DNA from: Acinetobacter nosocomialis
GTDB taxonomy: Bacteria; Pseudomonadota; Gammaproteobacteria; Pseudomonadales; Moraxellaceae
Assembly (NCBI GenBank): GCA_025736915.1
Contig: CP107049.1
Coordinates: 1,302,001 to 1,366,000, forward strand
DNA length: 64,000 bases
Reading direction: 5' to 3'
A program made the translations under genes and the position numbers. Of this stretch, positions 56,318 through 64,000 are shown one piece after another. A model generated the notes under the pieces. It saw nothing but the letters and a program-made list of their open reading frames with translations. It ran no database searches and had not been told where the DNA came from. Every line of letters starts with the position of its first letter. Within the stretch, counting starts at the first letter, position 1.

Positions 56318-57628
56318 ATGGAGTCAACCTCTGCGACAGCTGCTCCTGTAGTAGCCACCAATTCGAAAACACGGGTTTTATTTGCAAGCTTAGTCGGTAC
56401 AACCATTGAGTTCTTCGACTTTTATATCTATGCAACTGCTGCCGTGATTATTTTCCCTCATCTATTTTTCCCTGCCAGCAGTGGCAGTGCTGCCGTTTTA
56501 CAATCACTCGCAACATTCGCAATTGCCTTTATTGCCCGCCCTATTGGTGCAGCACTATTTGGTCACTTAGGGGATCGTATTGGACGTAAAGCAACACTAG
56601 TGGCAGCTTTGCTGACCATGGGTATATCAACGGTATGTATTGGCCTACTTCCAACTTATGCACAAATCGGGATTGTGGCTCCATTATTATTAGCAGCTTG
56701 CCGTCTAGGACAAGGCTTAGGTCTAGGGGGTGAATGGAGTGGCGCTGTACTACTTGCAACCGAAAATGCACCAGAAGGTAAGCGTGCATGGTATGGCATG
56801 TTCCCACAGCTTGGCGCCCCTATTGGTTTTATTCTAGCAACGGGTTCATTCTTACTTTTAAGTGCAGCTATTCCTGAACAAGCATTCATGCAATGGGGCT
56901 GGCGTATTCCATTCATTGCGAGTGCAATTTTGGTCATTGTTGGTTTATATATCCGTTTAAAACTCCATGAAACTCCAGCATTCCAAAAAGTTTTAGATAA
57001 ACAAAAAGAAGTTAATATTCCATTTAAAGAAGTCGTTACCAAACACACAGGTAAGCTTATTCTCGGTACGATTGCCGCAATCTGTACCTTTGTTGTGTTT
57101 TATCTGACTACAGTGTTTGCACTTAACTGGGGAACGACGAAACTGGGTTATGCACGTGGTGAGTTTTTAGAACTTCAACTTTTTGCGACACTTTGTTTTG
57201 CAGCTTTCATTCCTTTATCTGCTATTTTTGCAGAAAAATTTGGGCGTAAAGCAACATCAGTTGGCGTATGTATCGCTGCTGCGATCTTCGGATTATTCTT
57301 TTCTAGCATGTTAGAGTCTGGAAATACGCTCATCGTCTTTCTTTTCTTATGTACTGGCCTATCAATTATGGGTTTAACCTATGGCCCGATTGGTACAGTT
57401 CTTTCAGAGATTTTCCCAACTTCAGTTCGTTATACAGGTTCAGCATTAACCTTTAACTTGGCTGGTATTTTTGGTGCATCGTTTGCGCCACTCATTGCTA
57501 CAAAACTTGCTGAAACTTATGGTTTATATGCGGTTGGTTATTATCTGACAGCTGCATCACTTTTATCATTAGTCGCATTTTTATTGATACGTGAAACAAA
57601 GAACGTAGATGTGAATAATCAGATTTAA
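56318..57628 (+). CDS. MFS transporter, metabolite:H+ symporter (MHS) type
   Basis: A 436-residue carrier with 12 membrane segments. The start follows AAGGAC. MHS features are ASLVGTTIEFFDFYIYATAA in helix 1, the loop GHLGDRIGRKATLVAALLTM, and RLGQGLGLGGEWSGAVLLA with ENAPEGKRAWYGMFPQLGAP. Related carriers move shikimate, proline/betaine, citrate or alpha-ketoglutarate. The exact substrate cannot be chosen. Confidence 0.92.
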   Translation: MESTSATAAPVVATNSKTRVLFASLVGTTIEFFDFYIYATAAVIIFPHLFFPASSGSAAVLQSLATFAIAFIARPIGAALFGHLGDRIGRKATLVAALLTMGISTVCIGLLPTYAQIGIVAPLLLAACRLGQGLGLGGEWSGAVLLATENAPEGKRAWYGMFPQLGAPIGFILATGSFLLLSAAIPEQAFMQWGWRIPFIASAILVIVGLYIRLKLHETPAFQKVLDKQKEVNIPFKEVVTKHTGKLILGTIAAICTFVVFYLTTVFALNWGTTKLGYARGEFLELQLFATLCFAAFIPLSAIFAEKFGRKATSVGVCIAAAIFGLFFSSMLESGNTLIVFLFLCTGLSIMGLTYGPIGTVLSEIFPTSVRYTGSALTFNLAGIFGASFAPLIATKLAETYGLYAVGYYLTAASLLSLVAFLLIRETKNVDVNNQI

Positions 57629-57650
57629 ATATTTTCAAACACCCTCATAT

Positions 57651-57687
57651 AAAAAAAGCCGGTTCAAAATTGACCGGCTTTTTTTAT
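57651..57687. terminator. Bidirectional terminator between convergent genes
   Basis: AAGCCGGT pairs with ACCGGCTT between A7 and T7. It ends the MFS gene and the convergent secreted-protein gene. Confidence 0.88.
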
Positions 57688-57696
57688 ATATGAAAA

Positions 57697-58140
57697 TTAA
57701 TTCATTGATGCAGGGTTTGCTGGCGCAACACTGTTTGTTGGTGCTGGAGCAGTTACATTACTTGCTGCTACAGCTGCGGCACCCGCAACTGCTGCTTCAC
57801 CAATTAAAGCAATTTTTGCTTTTTCTTGGCTTTTTGCAGATAAAGCTGGGTTAGTTGCCACAATACGATTAATGTTTGCAGAGTTTGCTGGAGCAATCGC
57901 AGCAGTTTGTAAAATGATTGGGCGATTACCTGTATTACCCAATGTATAACGAATACCTGTACGAGGGCTAATTACCGTCGTATTCTCTTGTTTCACTACA
58001 GCCTGAGCCGAAGTTGGGCCTTTTGCTGCAAGAACCTTATCAACCGTTGTGGTTTGAGGGGCTGAAGCTGTTTCTGCTGCGAAAACAAAACTTGGTACAG
58101 CAAGAACAGTTAAAAATAAAGGTTGTAATACTTTTTTCAT
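57697..58140 (-). CDS. Small secreted Ala-rich protein of unknown function
   Basis: A 147-residue exported protein. The start is the ATG at 58140, with GGAAAG upstream; the frame runs six codons further. The signal peptide MKKVLQPLFLTVLAVPSFVF ends in AAE. The middle has VISPRTGIRYTLGNTGNRPI, which looks like a small beta element. The C-terminal 45 residues are Ala-, Pro- and Asn-rich and probably unstructured. No family is recognised. It is next to secA in the same direction but each gene has its own terminator. Confidence 0.7.
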   Translation of the reverse strand: MKKVLQPLFLTVLAVPSFVFAAETASAPQTTTVDKVLAAKGPTSAQAVVKQENTTVISPRTGIRYTLGNTGNRPIILQTAAIAPANSANINRIVATNPALSAKSQEKAKIALIGEAAVAGAAAVAASNVTAPAPTNSVAPANPASMN

Positions 58141-58228
58141 TGTCTTTCCAACATACACTCTGGATGAGAAGTAAATAGCATTTAATACTTAAAACTGCAA
58201 ACATTATTCACAGGCTTACTACAAACAT

Positions 58229-58260
58229 AAAAAAAGCAGAACAATTGTTCTGCTTTTTTT
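58229..58260 (-). terminator. Intrinsic terminator of secA
   Basis: Perfect palindrome GCAGAACAATTGTTCTGC inside A- and T-runs. Confidence 0.88.
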
Positions 58261-58270
58261 ATCAAGCAAA

Positions 58271-60994
58271 TTAAATTTTGCCGTGACACTGCTTATATTT
58301 TAAACCAGAACCACATGGACATGGTGCATTACGGCTTTCTGGTACTGGGAACATTTGTTGTTCATCAGCCGACTCATTGAGAGCTTCTTGAGAGGCAGTC
58401 ACTGCACCTGTTAAGCCATCCACATCATCATGTTCAAAAGAAAGCTTCATCGACTCAGCTTGCTGCTGCTGTTGAGCTTCCATTTCTGCAAGTTCTTCTG
58501 GTGTTGGAATATGTACACGAGACAAATCAGTCACAACATCAGTTTTAATGACGCCTAACATGTTCACAAACAAGTTAAATGCTTCTTTTTTGTATTCCTG
58601 TTCTGGGTTCTTTTGCGCATAGCCACGTAAGTGGATACCTTGACGCAAATAATCCATTGCAGCTAAATGATCTTTCCAGTGGCGATCAAGAGAGTTTAAA
58701 ACGAAATGACGTTCAAGCATTGCTGCAGACTCATCACCCATTTGCGCACGGCGTTGACGATAACGCTCAAGCACTTCATCACTAATACGCTCAACAAGAC
58801 CTTCTTCATCAAGACGACGATCTTGTTCTAACCATTCTTGAACTGGAAGCTCAATACCTAAATCAATACGTAAAGCATTTTCTAAACCTTCAATATCCCA
58901 TTGGTCATGAATTGACTCAGGTGGAATAAAGTTGGCAATCATGGCTTGCATAACTTCACGATGCATTTCTTCAACGTAATCTTGTAAAGTATTTTCAGCT
59001 AACACTTCATCACGTTGTGAATAAATGATCTTACGTTGTTCATTATTCACGTCATCGTATTTCAATAAGTTCTTACGAATATCGAAGTTACGTGCTTCAA
59101 CTTTACGCTGAGCATTTTCGATAGAACGACTTACCATTTTGTGTTCAATCGCTTCATTTTCTTGTAAGCCCATTGCACGCATCATGGCAACAACACGGTC
59201 ACCTGCGAAAATACGCATGAGGTCATCTTCAAGAGATAAATAGAAACGAGAAACACCAGGGTCACCTTGACGGCCCGCACGACCACGTAACTGGTTGTCA
59301 ATACGGCGTGATTCATGGCGTTCAGAACCAATAATGTGCAAACCACCTGCTTGCAATACATCTTCGTGGTCCTGTTCCCACTGTGCTTTCAGACGTGCTT
59401 CATCTTCTGCTGTTGGGTTTTCAAGCTTGGCAAGTTTCGCTTTCCAGTTACCACCCAAGATAATATCTGTACCACGACCAGCCATGTTGGTTGCAATTGT
59501 TACTGCATTCGGACTACCCGCCTGAGCAATAATGTCTGCTTCACGCTCGTGCTGTTTAGCATTCAACACTTCATGGTGAATACCAGCTTGCATCAACTTA
59601 GAAGATAGAATTTCACTGGCTTCAATGGTTGCCGTACCAATTAGAATCGGTGCAACACCTTGCTCACGAATATTCATAATTTCTTGAATAATCGCATTAT
59701 ATTTGCCATTACGGTTTAAATAGATTAAATCGTTTTGGTCATTACGAATCATTGGACGGTGAGTCGGAATAATGACAACATCAAGACCGTAAATTTCTTT
59801 CATTTCCGCAGCTTCAGTATCAGCAGTACCTGTCATACCTGAAAGCTTTTTATAAAGACGGAAATAGTTCTGGAATGTAGTCGTTGCTAAAGTCTGGTTT
59901 TCAGGCTGAATTTCCAAACCTTCTTTTGCTTCAACAGCTTGGTGTAAACCTTCTGACCAACGACGACCCGGCATTGTACGGCCAGTATGCTCATCAACAA
60001 TGATGACTTCACCATCATGAATAATATAATGAACGTCACGTTGGAATAAGAAATGTGCACGAATAGCGGCAGATACATGGTGAACAAGGTTTAGGTTTGT
60101 TGCCGAATATAAGCTTTCACCTTCAGCCAACAAGCCCATTTGAATGAGTTCTTGTTCTACAGTTTCATAACCGATTTCAGTCATTTCAACTGAACGCTGC
60201 TTTTCATCAATCCAGAAATGACCACCATCAGCAACTTTTTCTTCTTTTTGCGGGCGTAGTTTTGGTGGAATCGTATTGATTGCCGTATAAAGATGTGAAG
60301 AATCTTCACTTTGACCAGAAATAATTAATGGCGTACGCGCCTCATCAATTAAGATTGAGTCAACTTCATCGATAATGGCATAGTGCAAACCACGTTGTTT
60401 CTTTTCTGCTAAAGAAAACACCATGTTGTCACGTAAATAGTCAAAACCAAATTCGTTGTTGGTACCATAGGTAATGTCAGCAAGGTAAGCCGCTGCTTTT
60501 TCTGACGGTTCTTGCATTGAATAAATTGTACCAATGCTTAAACCTAAGAACTCAAATAATGGACGGTTTAACTCAGCGTCACGCTGTGCCAAGTAATCAT
60601 TCACAGTAATCACATGAACGCCTTCGCCACTTAATGCGTTTAAGTAACACGCCAAAGTACCCATAAGGGTTTTACCTTCACCGGTACGCATTTCGGCAAT
60701 TTTGCCTTCGTGAAGAGTAATACCACCAATCAATTGCACATCATAATGACGCATGCCCATTACACGTTTTGCTGCCTCACGACAAACCGCAAACGCTTCT
60801 GGGAGTAACTTATCTAAACTTTCGCCATTGTTATAACGTTGTTTGAATTCTGGAGTTTTTGCAGATAAGTCTGCATCGCTTAAAGCTGATATCGTCGGCT
60901 CGAGCGCATTGATTTGCTCAACAATTTTGCGCATGCGTTTGAGTTCACGCTCATTTTTTGTACCGAAGATACCTCCGATCAGACTTGCCAACAT
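58271..60994 (-). CDS. secA: Preprotein translocase ATPase SecA
   Basis: A 907-residue motor that drives secretory proteins through SecYEG. The start at 60994 ([14 protein letters not shown]) follows AGAGAG; the TTG ten codons earlier is less likely. Motifs: Walker [18 protein letters not shown]-like [33 protein letters not shown], and the helical scaffold. The C-terminal zinc-binding tail [19 protein letters not shown] binds SecB. No secM-like arrest gene is visible upstream. Confidence 0.98.
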   Translation of the reverse strand: MLASLIGGIFGTKNERELKRMRKIVEQINALEPTISALSDADLSAKTPEFKQRYNNGESLDKLLPEAFAVCREAAKRVMGMRHYDVQLIGGITLHEGKIAEMRTGEGKTLMGTLACYLNALSGEGVHVITVNDYLAQRDAELNRPLFEFLGLSIGTIYSMQEPSEKAAAYLADITYGTNNEFGFDYLRDNMVFSLAEKKQRGLHYAIIDEVDSILIDEARTPLIISGQSEDSSHLYTAINTIPPKLRPQKEEKVADGGHFWIDEKQRSVEMTEIGYETVEQELIQMGLLAEGESLYSATNLNLVHHVSAAIRAHFLFQRDVHYIIHDGEVIIVDEHTGRTMPGRRWSEGLHQAVEAKEGLEIQPENQTLATTTFQNYFRLYKKLSGMTGTADTEAAEMKEIYGLDVVIIPTHRPMIRNDQNDLIYLNRNGKYNAIIQEIMNIREQGVAPILIGTATIEASEILSSKLMQAGIHHEVLNAKQHEREADIIAQAGSPNAVTIATNMAGRGTDIILGGNWKAKLAKLENPTAEDEARLKAQWEQDHEDVLQAGGLHIIGSERHESRRIDNQLRGRAGRQGDPGVSRFYLSLEDDLMRIFAGDRVVAMMRAMGLQENEAIEHKMVSRSIENAQRKVEARNFDIRKNLLKYDDVNNEQRKIIYSQRDEVLAENTLQDYVEEMHREVMQAMIANFIPPESIHDQWDIEGLENALRIDLGIELPVQEWLEQDRRLDEEGLVERISDEVLERYRQRRAQMGDESAAMLERHFVLNSLDRHWKDHLAAMDYLRQGIHLRGYAQKNPEQEYKKEAFNLFVNMLGVIKTDVVTDLSRVHIPTPEELAEMEAQQQQQAESMKLSFEHDDVDGLTGAVTASQEALNESADEQQMFPVPESRNAPCPCGSGLKYKQCHGKI

Positions 60995-61391
60995 GGATAA
61001 ACTCTCTAAATCTTGCTTGGTCAAATGAATAAATTTTTTCTCAGTCGTTTATTATGGTGTCAGAAATTTGAAGTACAAGGGGTTTGCACAAAACCCATAA
61101 AAAAAATCTGATAGTTAGATAAACGGTTTTACCGTTTCTCTAAGCCCCTTTAATGCCCAAAACTCAACATTAACGCTTATCTATTGAACACAACTTCCGA
61201 GAAATCTAATTTAGCAAATTTATCTTAAAGTTACATTGATTCAGTCCATAAATTAACGAGTTTTAGTCATATATATTTACACTTATATAAAAAGTTCATA
61301 ATAAAATACAAAAACAATAATTTTAATAATAAATAAATTGCGGCATAGTCATTTCAACATATAACAAATTTTAAGCAACTGAGGACAGATC
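60995..61391. other. Intergenic region between divergent secA and peroxiredoxin genes
   Basis: No ORF is supportable in these roughly 400 bases. Two short hairpins face secA: GGGTTT with AAACCC (61079-61097 region) and AAACGGT with ACCGTTT (61122-61138 region). They may act in the secA untranslated leader. The half near 61260-61380 is very AT-rich and should carry the peroxiredoxin promoter. Confidence 0.45.
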
Positions 61392-62042
61392 ATGACATTA
61401 CGATTAGGAGACACTGCCCCTGATTTTCAACAAGAATCAAGCGAAGGCACAATTAGTTTTTATGATTTTCTAGGTGATAGTTGGGGCATTTTATTCTCAC
61501 ATCCCGCTGACTATACACCTGTATGTACAACAGAGTTAGGCTATACAGCAAAATTAAAAGATGAGTTTGAAAAACGTAATGTTAAAGCGATTGCCTTATC
61601 GGTAGATGATGTAGAGTCGCATAAAGGCTGGATTAACGACATTAACGAAACTCAAAATACTACGGTTAATTTTCCAATTATTGCTGACAAAGACCGTAAA
61701 GTATCTGAGCTCTATGGCTTTATTCATCCAAATGCCAGTGAAACACTTACCGTTCGTTCTTTGGTCATTATTGATCCGAACAAAAAAGTTCGTTTAATTA
61801 TTACCTACCCTGCTTCAACTGGTCGTAACTTTAACGAAGTCTTACGTGTCGTGGATTCATTACAATTAACCGATAAGCATAAAGTGGCTACTCCAGCGAA
61901 CTGGCAGCAAGGTGAAGATGTTGTGATTGTTCCTTCTTTAAAAGATGAAGAAGAAATTAAACAACGCTTCCCTAAAGGCTACACTGCGGTGAAACCTTAT
62001 TTGCGCCTTACGCCACAGCCTGAAAGCAATAAAACCGACTAA
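61392..62042 (+). CDS. 1-Cys peroxiredoxin (Prx6 type)
   Basis: A 216-residue thiol peroxidase. The peroxidatic cysteine is in SHPADYTPVCTTELGYTAKL (C46 region), with the conserved arginine in ETLTVRSLVIIDPNKKVR. The long C-terminal arm (about 160-216) with FPKGYTAVKPYLRLTPQP is that of the Prx6 subfamily, which lacks a resolving cysteine. It detoxifies peroxides in the cytoplasm. GAGGACAG precedes the start. No reductase or OxyR gene adjoins. Confidence 0.94.
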   Translation: MTLRLGDTAPDFQQESSEGTISFYDFLGDSWGILFSHPADYTPVCTTELGYTAKLKDEFEKRNVKAIALSVDDVESHKGWINDINETQNTTVNFPIIADKDRKVSELYGFIHPNASETLTVRSLVIIDPNKKVRLIITYPASTGRNFNEVLRVVDSLQLTDKHKVATPANWQQGEDVVIVPSLKDEEEIKQRFPKGYTAVKPYLRLTPQPESNKTD

Positions 62043-62407
62043 AGGTTTTATTGCTTGCAAGACAAGGAAAGCGCGTAGGCAAACACTTGAAAAGTTGGCT
62101 ACAAGACAAACGCAGTGCGTAGGCAAGCATCTGAAAAGTTGACTACAAGACAAACGCAGTGCGTAGGCAAGCATCTGAAAAGTTGACTACAAGACAAGCG
62201 AAGCGCGTAAGCAGGTATCTGAAAGACTCCCTGTAAGACACAATGATTAGAAAAAACGTAAAGAAAAATAACTAAAGCACATACACGAATGTTTCCATCT
62301 CCAAGCCATCTCACCCGATGGCTTTTTTTTGCATTATTGAATACACATGGTTTTTACTGTCGAGATCAGTTATAACTCCCAAGGAGTTTGTGCAAAAAAC
62401 AACAATC
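62043..62407. other. Intergenic region with tandem repeats before the MBL gene
   Basis: This stretch has no supportable gene. The first 200 bases are a tandem repeat. The rest includes TCACCCGATGGC-type short inverted sequence (GCCATC with GATGGC, about 62303-62324) followed by T8, a likely terminator. Confidence 0.5.
62054..62240. repeat. 44-bp tandem repeat, about four copies
   Basis: Copies start at 62099 and 62143 and are nearly identical for 44 bp each (CTACAAGACAAACGCAGTGC, then GTAGGCAAGCATCTGAAAAG and TTGA). A diverged copy precedes them (62054-62098) and another follows (62187-62230), with a partial fifth at 62231-62240. Each unit carries a small self-complementary core (ACGCA-G-TGCGT or its GCG-rich variant). 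Confidence 0.85.
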
Positions 62408-63220
62408 ATGATCCATAAAATTCATCATTTAAAATGCGGCAGTATGTGCCCTGTCTGCGCACCTTTATTTGGGCAGAAAGGCTGGAAAGCCGAAGTTGTA
62501 TGTCATTGTCTTTTAGTAGAGACGGACCGCGGGCTTGTACTGATTGATACAGGATTTGGTCTGCAAGACTATTTACACATGCAACAGCGCCTTGGCTCTT
62601 TAGTCAAACGTTTGGGGAAAATTGAAACGAATCTTGAATTCAGTGCAATCCAGCAAATACAAAAATTGGGATTCCATCCTAAAGATGTACAACACATCTT
62701 TGTAACTCACCTCGACTTTGACCATGCAGGAGGCATTTCAGACTTTCCTCATGCCACAGTTCATGTCTTAGCCACTGAATATAATGCTGCGCAATTACCT
62801 AATTTTAAAGGTAAGCTTCGCTATAGAACCAATCAATATAATCAGCATCGATACTGGAACTTTGTTGAATATCAGCAAGGTGAAAAATGGTTTAATCTTG
62901 AAAAAGTAAAAGGTTTCCCACTGTTCCAAGATGAAATTTTAATGGTGCCATTATTAGGCCATTCCGCTGGACATTGTGGTATTGCCATCAAACAACAAAA
63001 TCAGTGGTTGTTATTTTGTGGAGATGCTTACTACTCACACCTAGAGCTAAATCCTGCAAATAAATTAAGATCACTTACCCTTCTGGAAAAAACATTTGCA
63101 GAAGATAATGAAAAGCGTCTTATTAACCTTAAAAAATTACAGCATTTGGCTCAACATGAGCCAACGATTGAAATTATTTGCGCTCATGACCCTCATGAGC
63201 TTCGACGGTATCAAACATGA
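62408..63220 (+). CDS. MBL-fold metallo-hydrolase
   Basis: A 270-residue metallo-beta-lactamase fold hydrolase. The zinc motif is intact: HIFVTHLDFDHAGGISDF (HxxxDH), a later histidine in LLGHSAGHCGI, the bridging aspartate in LFCGDAYYS and the last histidine in ICAHDPHEL. The arrangement resembles quorum-quenching lactonases but does not prove this activity. I use the ATG at 62408; the AAGGAG at 62381-62386 is too far from it and sits only three bases ahead of a GTG at 62390, so the start is uncertain. The stop overlaps the next gene's ATG. Confidence 0.88.
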   Translation: MIHKIHHLKCGSMCPVCAPLFGQKGWKAEVVCHCLLVETDRGLVLIDTGFGLQDYLHMQQRLGSLVKRLGKIETNLEFSAIQQIQKLGFHPKDVQHIFVTHLDFDHAGGISDFPHATVHVLATEYNAAQLPNFKGKLRYRTNQYNQHRYWNFVEYQQGEKWFNLEKVKGFPLFQDEILMVPLLGHSAGHCGIAIKQQNQWLLFCGDAYYSHLELNPANKLRSLTLLEKTFAEDNEKRLINLKKLQHLAQHEPTIEIICAHDPHELRRYQT

Positions 63221-63795
63221 AAAAATTCTCATTCATTGCCCTAGTTCTGTGTTTAAACCTACAGGGATGTATGCAACATGAAAGCATTGCACATGAGCAC
63301 AGACCCAAAGATTGGGGAACTTTAGTTTCTCAAACACATAATTTCTATCAAATGAGCAATGATGTTTTTCGTAGCGAACAACCAAATGCTGCAATGATTC
63401 CCGAATTAAAACGTTATCAAATCGGAACTATTATTAATTTAAGAGCTAAAGATTCAGATGAATTAGTATTTAAAAATGAGAATTTTAATCTTGTTCACGT
63501 TCCTATCGACACGTGGGCAATTAACAGACAAGACCTGTTAGAAGTCATGCAGCAAATTAAAATTGCTAAGCAAAATAACCAACGTGTTTTATTACATTGT
63601 TACCATGGTTCAGACCGTACTGGTGCCAGCGTTGCGATGTATCGAATTATTTTTGAACACTGGGCAATTGATGATGCAGTTAAAGAAATGAAGGAAGGCG
63701 GATATGGTTATCATATTATTTGGAAAAATATTGACCGTTTATTCACCCCTGAAAATGTAAAATGGATTCAACAACAATTGTCGAATCCATCTTAA
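63217..63795 (+). CDS. Lipoprotein tyrosine/dual-specificity phosphatase
   Basis: A 192-residue protein. The N-terminal lipoprotein signal MKKFSFIALVLCLNLQGC places a lipidated Cys at residue 18. The phosphatase loop HCYHGSDRTGAS matches HCx5R(S/T), and VPIDTWAINRQDL holds an acid-loop candidate. SEQPNAAMIPELKRYQIGTI is the usual early segment of DSP-like bacterial phosphatases. It overlaps the MBL gene by ATGA, so the two are translated together. An exported phosphatase may act on phosphorylated lipids or inositides rather than proteins. Confidence 0.87.
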   Translation: MKKFSFIALVLCLNLQGCMQHESIAHEHRPKDWGTLVSQTHNFYQMSNDVFRSEQPNAAMIPELKRYQIGTIINLRAKDSDELVFKNENFNLVHVPIDTWAINRQDLLEVMQQIKIAKQNNQRVLLHCYHGSDRTGASVAMYRIIFEHWAIDDAVKEMKEGGYGYHIIWKNIDRLFTPENVKWIQQQLSNPS

Positions 63796-63823
63796 CTAGA
63801 TCTTGAATAAACCTTAGATCAGA

Positions 63824-64000
63824 TTAGCGTTGATCTAATGGCACCCAATCAATGACCCAAGCTGACTTCATATTTAAACTAGAGTCAGACGTAATTTTCT
63901 TACGAGCTGCATCTGCAGTATCACGGTCTTTCGCTGGTCCAACCATAATACGAATACCTTTACTGGTTGGGCTTGTCGTGACCTTATAACCTTTAGCGCG
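63824..64000 (-). CDS. SPOR-domain protein, 3' part only
   Basis: The last 58 codons of a minus-strand gene whose stop is at 63824; the rest is beyond the window. The segment KGYKVTTSPTSKGIRIMVGP, then KDRDTADAARKKI and the end SAWVIDWVPLDQR, has the strand-helix pattern of a SPOR peptidoglycan-binding domain. A FtsN-like or envelope protein is likely. Confidence 0.75.
   Translation of the reverse strand, partial: RAKGYKVTTSPTSKGIRIMVGPAKDRDTADAARKKITSDSSLNMKSAWVIDWVPLDQR

Noticed and set aside
60995..61391. A secM-like arrest peptide upstream of secA
   Set aside because: No ORF with a signal sequence and arrest motif is found; only short hairpins are visible.
62054..62240. Possible CRISPR array
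   Set aside because: Repeats are directly adjacent with no unique spacers, and no cas genes are present.
61938..62314. Two minus-strand ORFs with repeated CLPTHCVCLV-type segments
   Set aside because: They are translations of the 44-bp tandem repeat and the antisense end of the peroxiredoxin gene, not independent proteins.
1..64000. Mobile element, prophage, toxin-antitoxin or antiphage island
   Set aside because: No transposase, integrase, tRNA-linked att repeats, restriction genes or toxin-antitoxin pairs were seen; the gene order looks like core chromosome.

Overview
The window is a stretch of AT-rich gammaproteobacterial chromosome that I assign to Acinetobacter, most likely the A. calcoaceticus-baumannii complex. 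The main reasons are an AbOmpA-type OmpA, a membrane-bound quinoprotein glucose dehydrogenase almost the same as the A. calcoaceticus enzyme as I remember it, and the pilG-pilH-pilI-pilJ-chpA-chpC cluster next to an RND pump and proS. The OmpA surface loops and C-terminal tail differ from the common A. baumannii allele, so a sister species such as A. pittii, A. nosocomialis or A. calcoaceticus is possible. I see no insertion sequence, prophage, CRISPR array, rRNA or tRNA gene. Most of the window looks like conserved core chromosome.

Layout. 1-282: 5' part of a radical-SAM gene cut by the window edge. 0.5-9.1 kb (minus strand): the Pil-Chp chemosensory operon that controls type IV pili (PilG, PilH, PilI, PilJ, ChpA, ChpC), without the methyltransferase and methylesterase genes of the Pseudomonas cluster. 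9.4-14.4 kb: a secreted DUF4124-like protein, then an RND efflux adaptor and pump. 14.4-18.1 kb: proS and a group of small stress or accessory genes (YegP, PhnA/YjdM, DUF488, AHSA1-like). 18.3-21.9 kb: YgfZ, DsbC, a Sel1-repeat protein and an AEC transporter. 21.9-25.3 kb: an old-yellow-enzyme gene behind a TonB-dependent receptor that strongly resembles E. coli YncD/PqqU. 25.4-30.2 kb: two base-excision DNA glycosylases (AAG type, MutM), PpiC, a GGCT-like protein, MscL and TypA/BipA. 30.4-34.3 kb: a xanthine-type permease, RsmC and LysP. 34.3-36.0 kb: an RtcB RNA ligase locus with a structured leader and a coupled 52-residue basic protein. 36.1-42.4 kb: OmpA, a FimT-like minor pseudopilin, a thiolase, a PhnB-like VOC protein, an SMR transporter, DUF934 and sulfite reductase. 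42.6-46.4 kb: oprB-gcd for periplasmic glucose oxidation. 46.6-52.4 kb: a CaiB-type CoA-transferase, an AraC regulator and a thiolase plus FadB/FadJ-like beta-oxidation pair. 52.6-57.6 kb: a small Met/His-rich membrane protein, a patatin-like protein, a GNAT, a METTL25-like methyltransferase, a hemolysin III-type protein and an MHS-type MFS carrier. 57.7-64.0 kb: a small secreted protein, SecA, a 1-Cys peroxiredoxin, a 44-bp tandem repeat, an MBL-fold hydrolase coupled to a lipoprotein phosphatase, and the 3' end of a SPOR-domain gene.

Connections. PqqU (PQQ uptake), OprB (sugar porin) and Gcd (PQQ-dependent glucose dehydrogenase) form a functional set even though pqqU lies about 17 kb from gcd. 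The Pil-Chp cluster and FimT both belong to type IV pilus and DNA-uptake biology. AAG and MutM are divergent neighbours covering alkylated and oxidised bases. The least explained locus is rtcB. Its upstream region holds a short ORF with a strong ribosome binding site, three mutually exclusive RNA helices and an intrinsic terminator, which is the layout of an attenuator. It is my best candidate for an undescribed regulatory system here.
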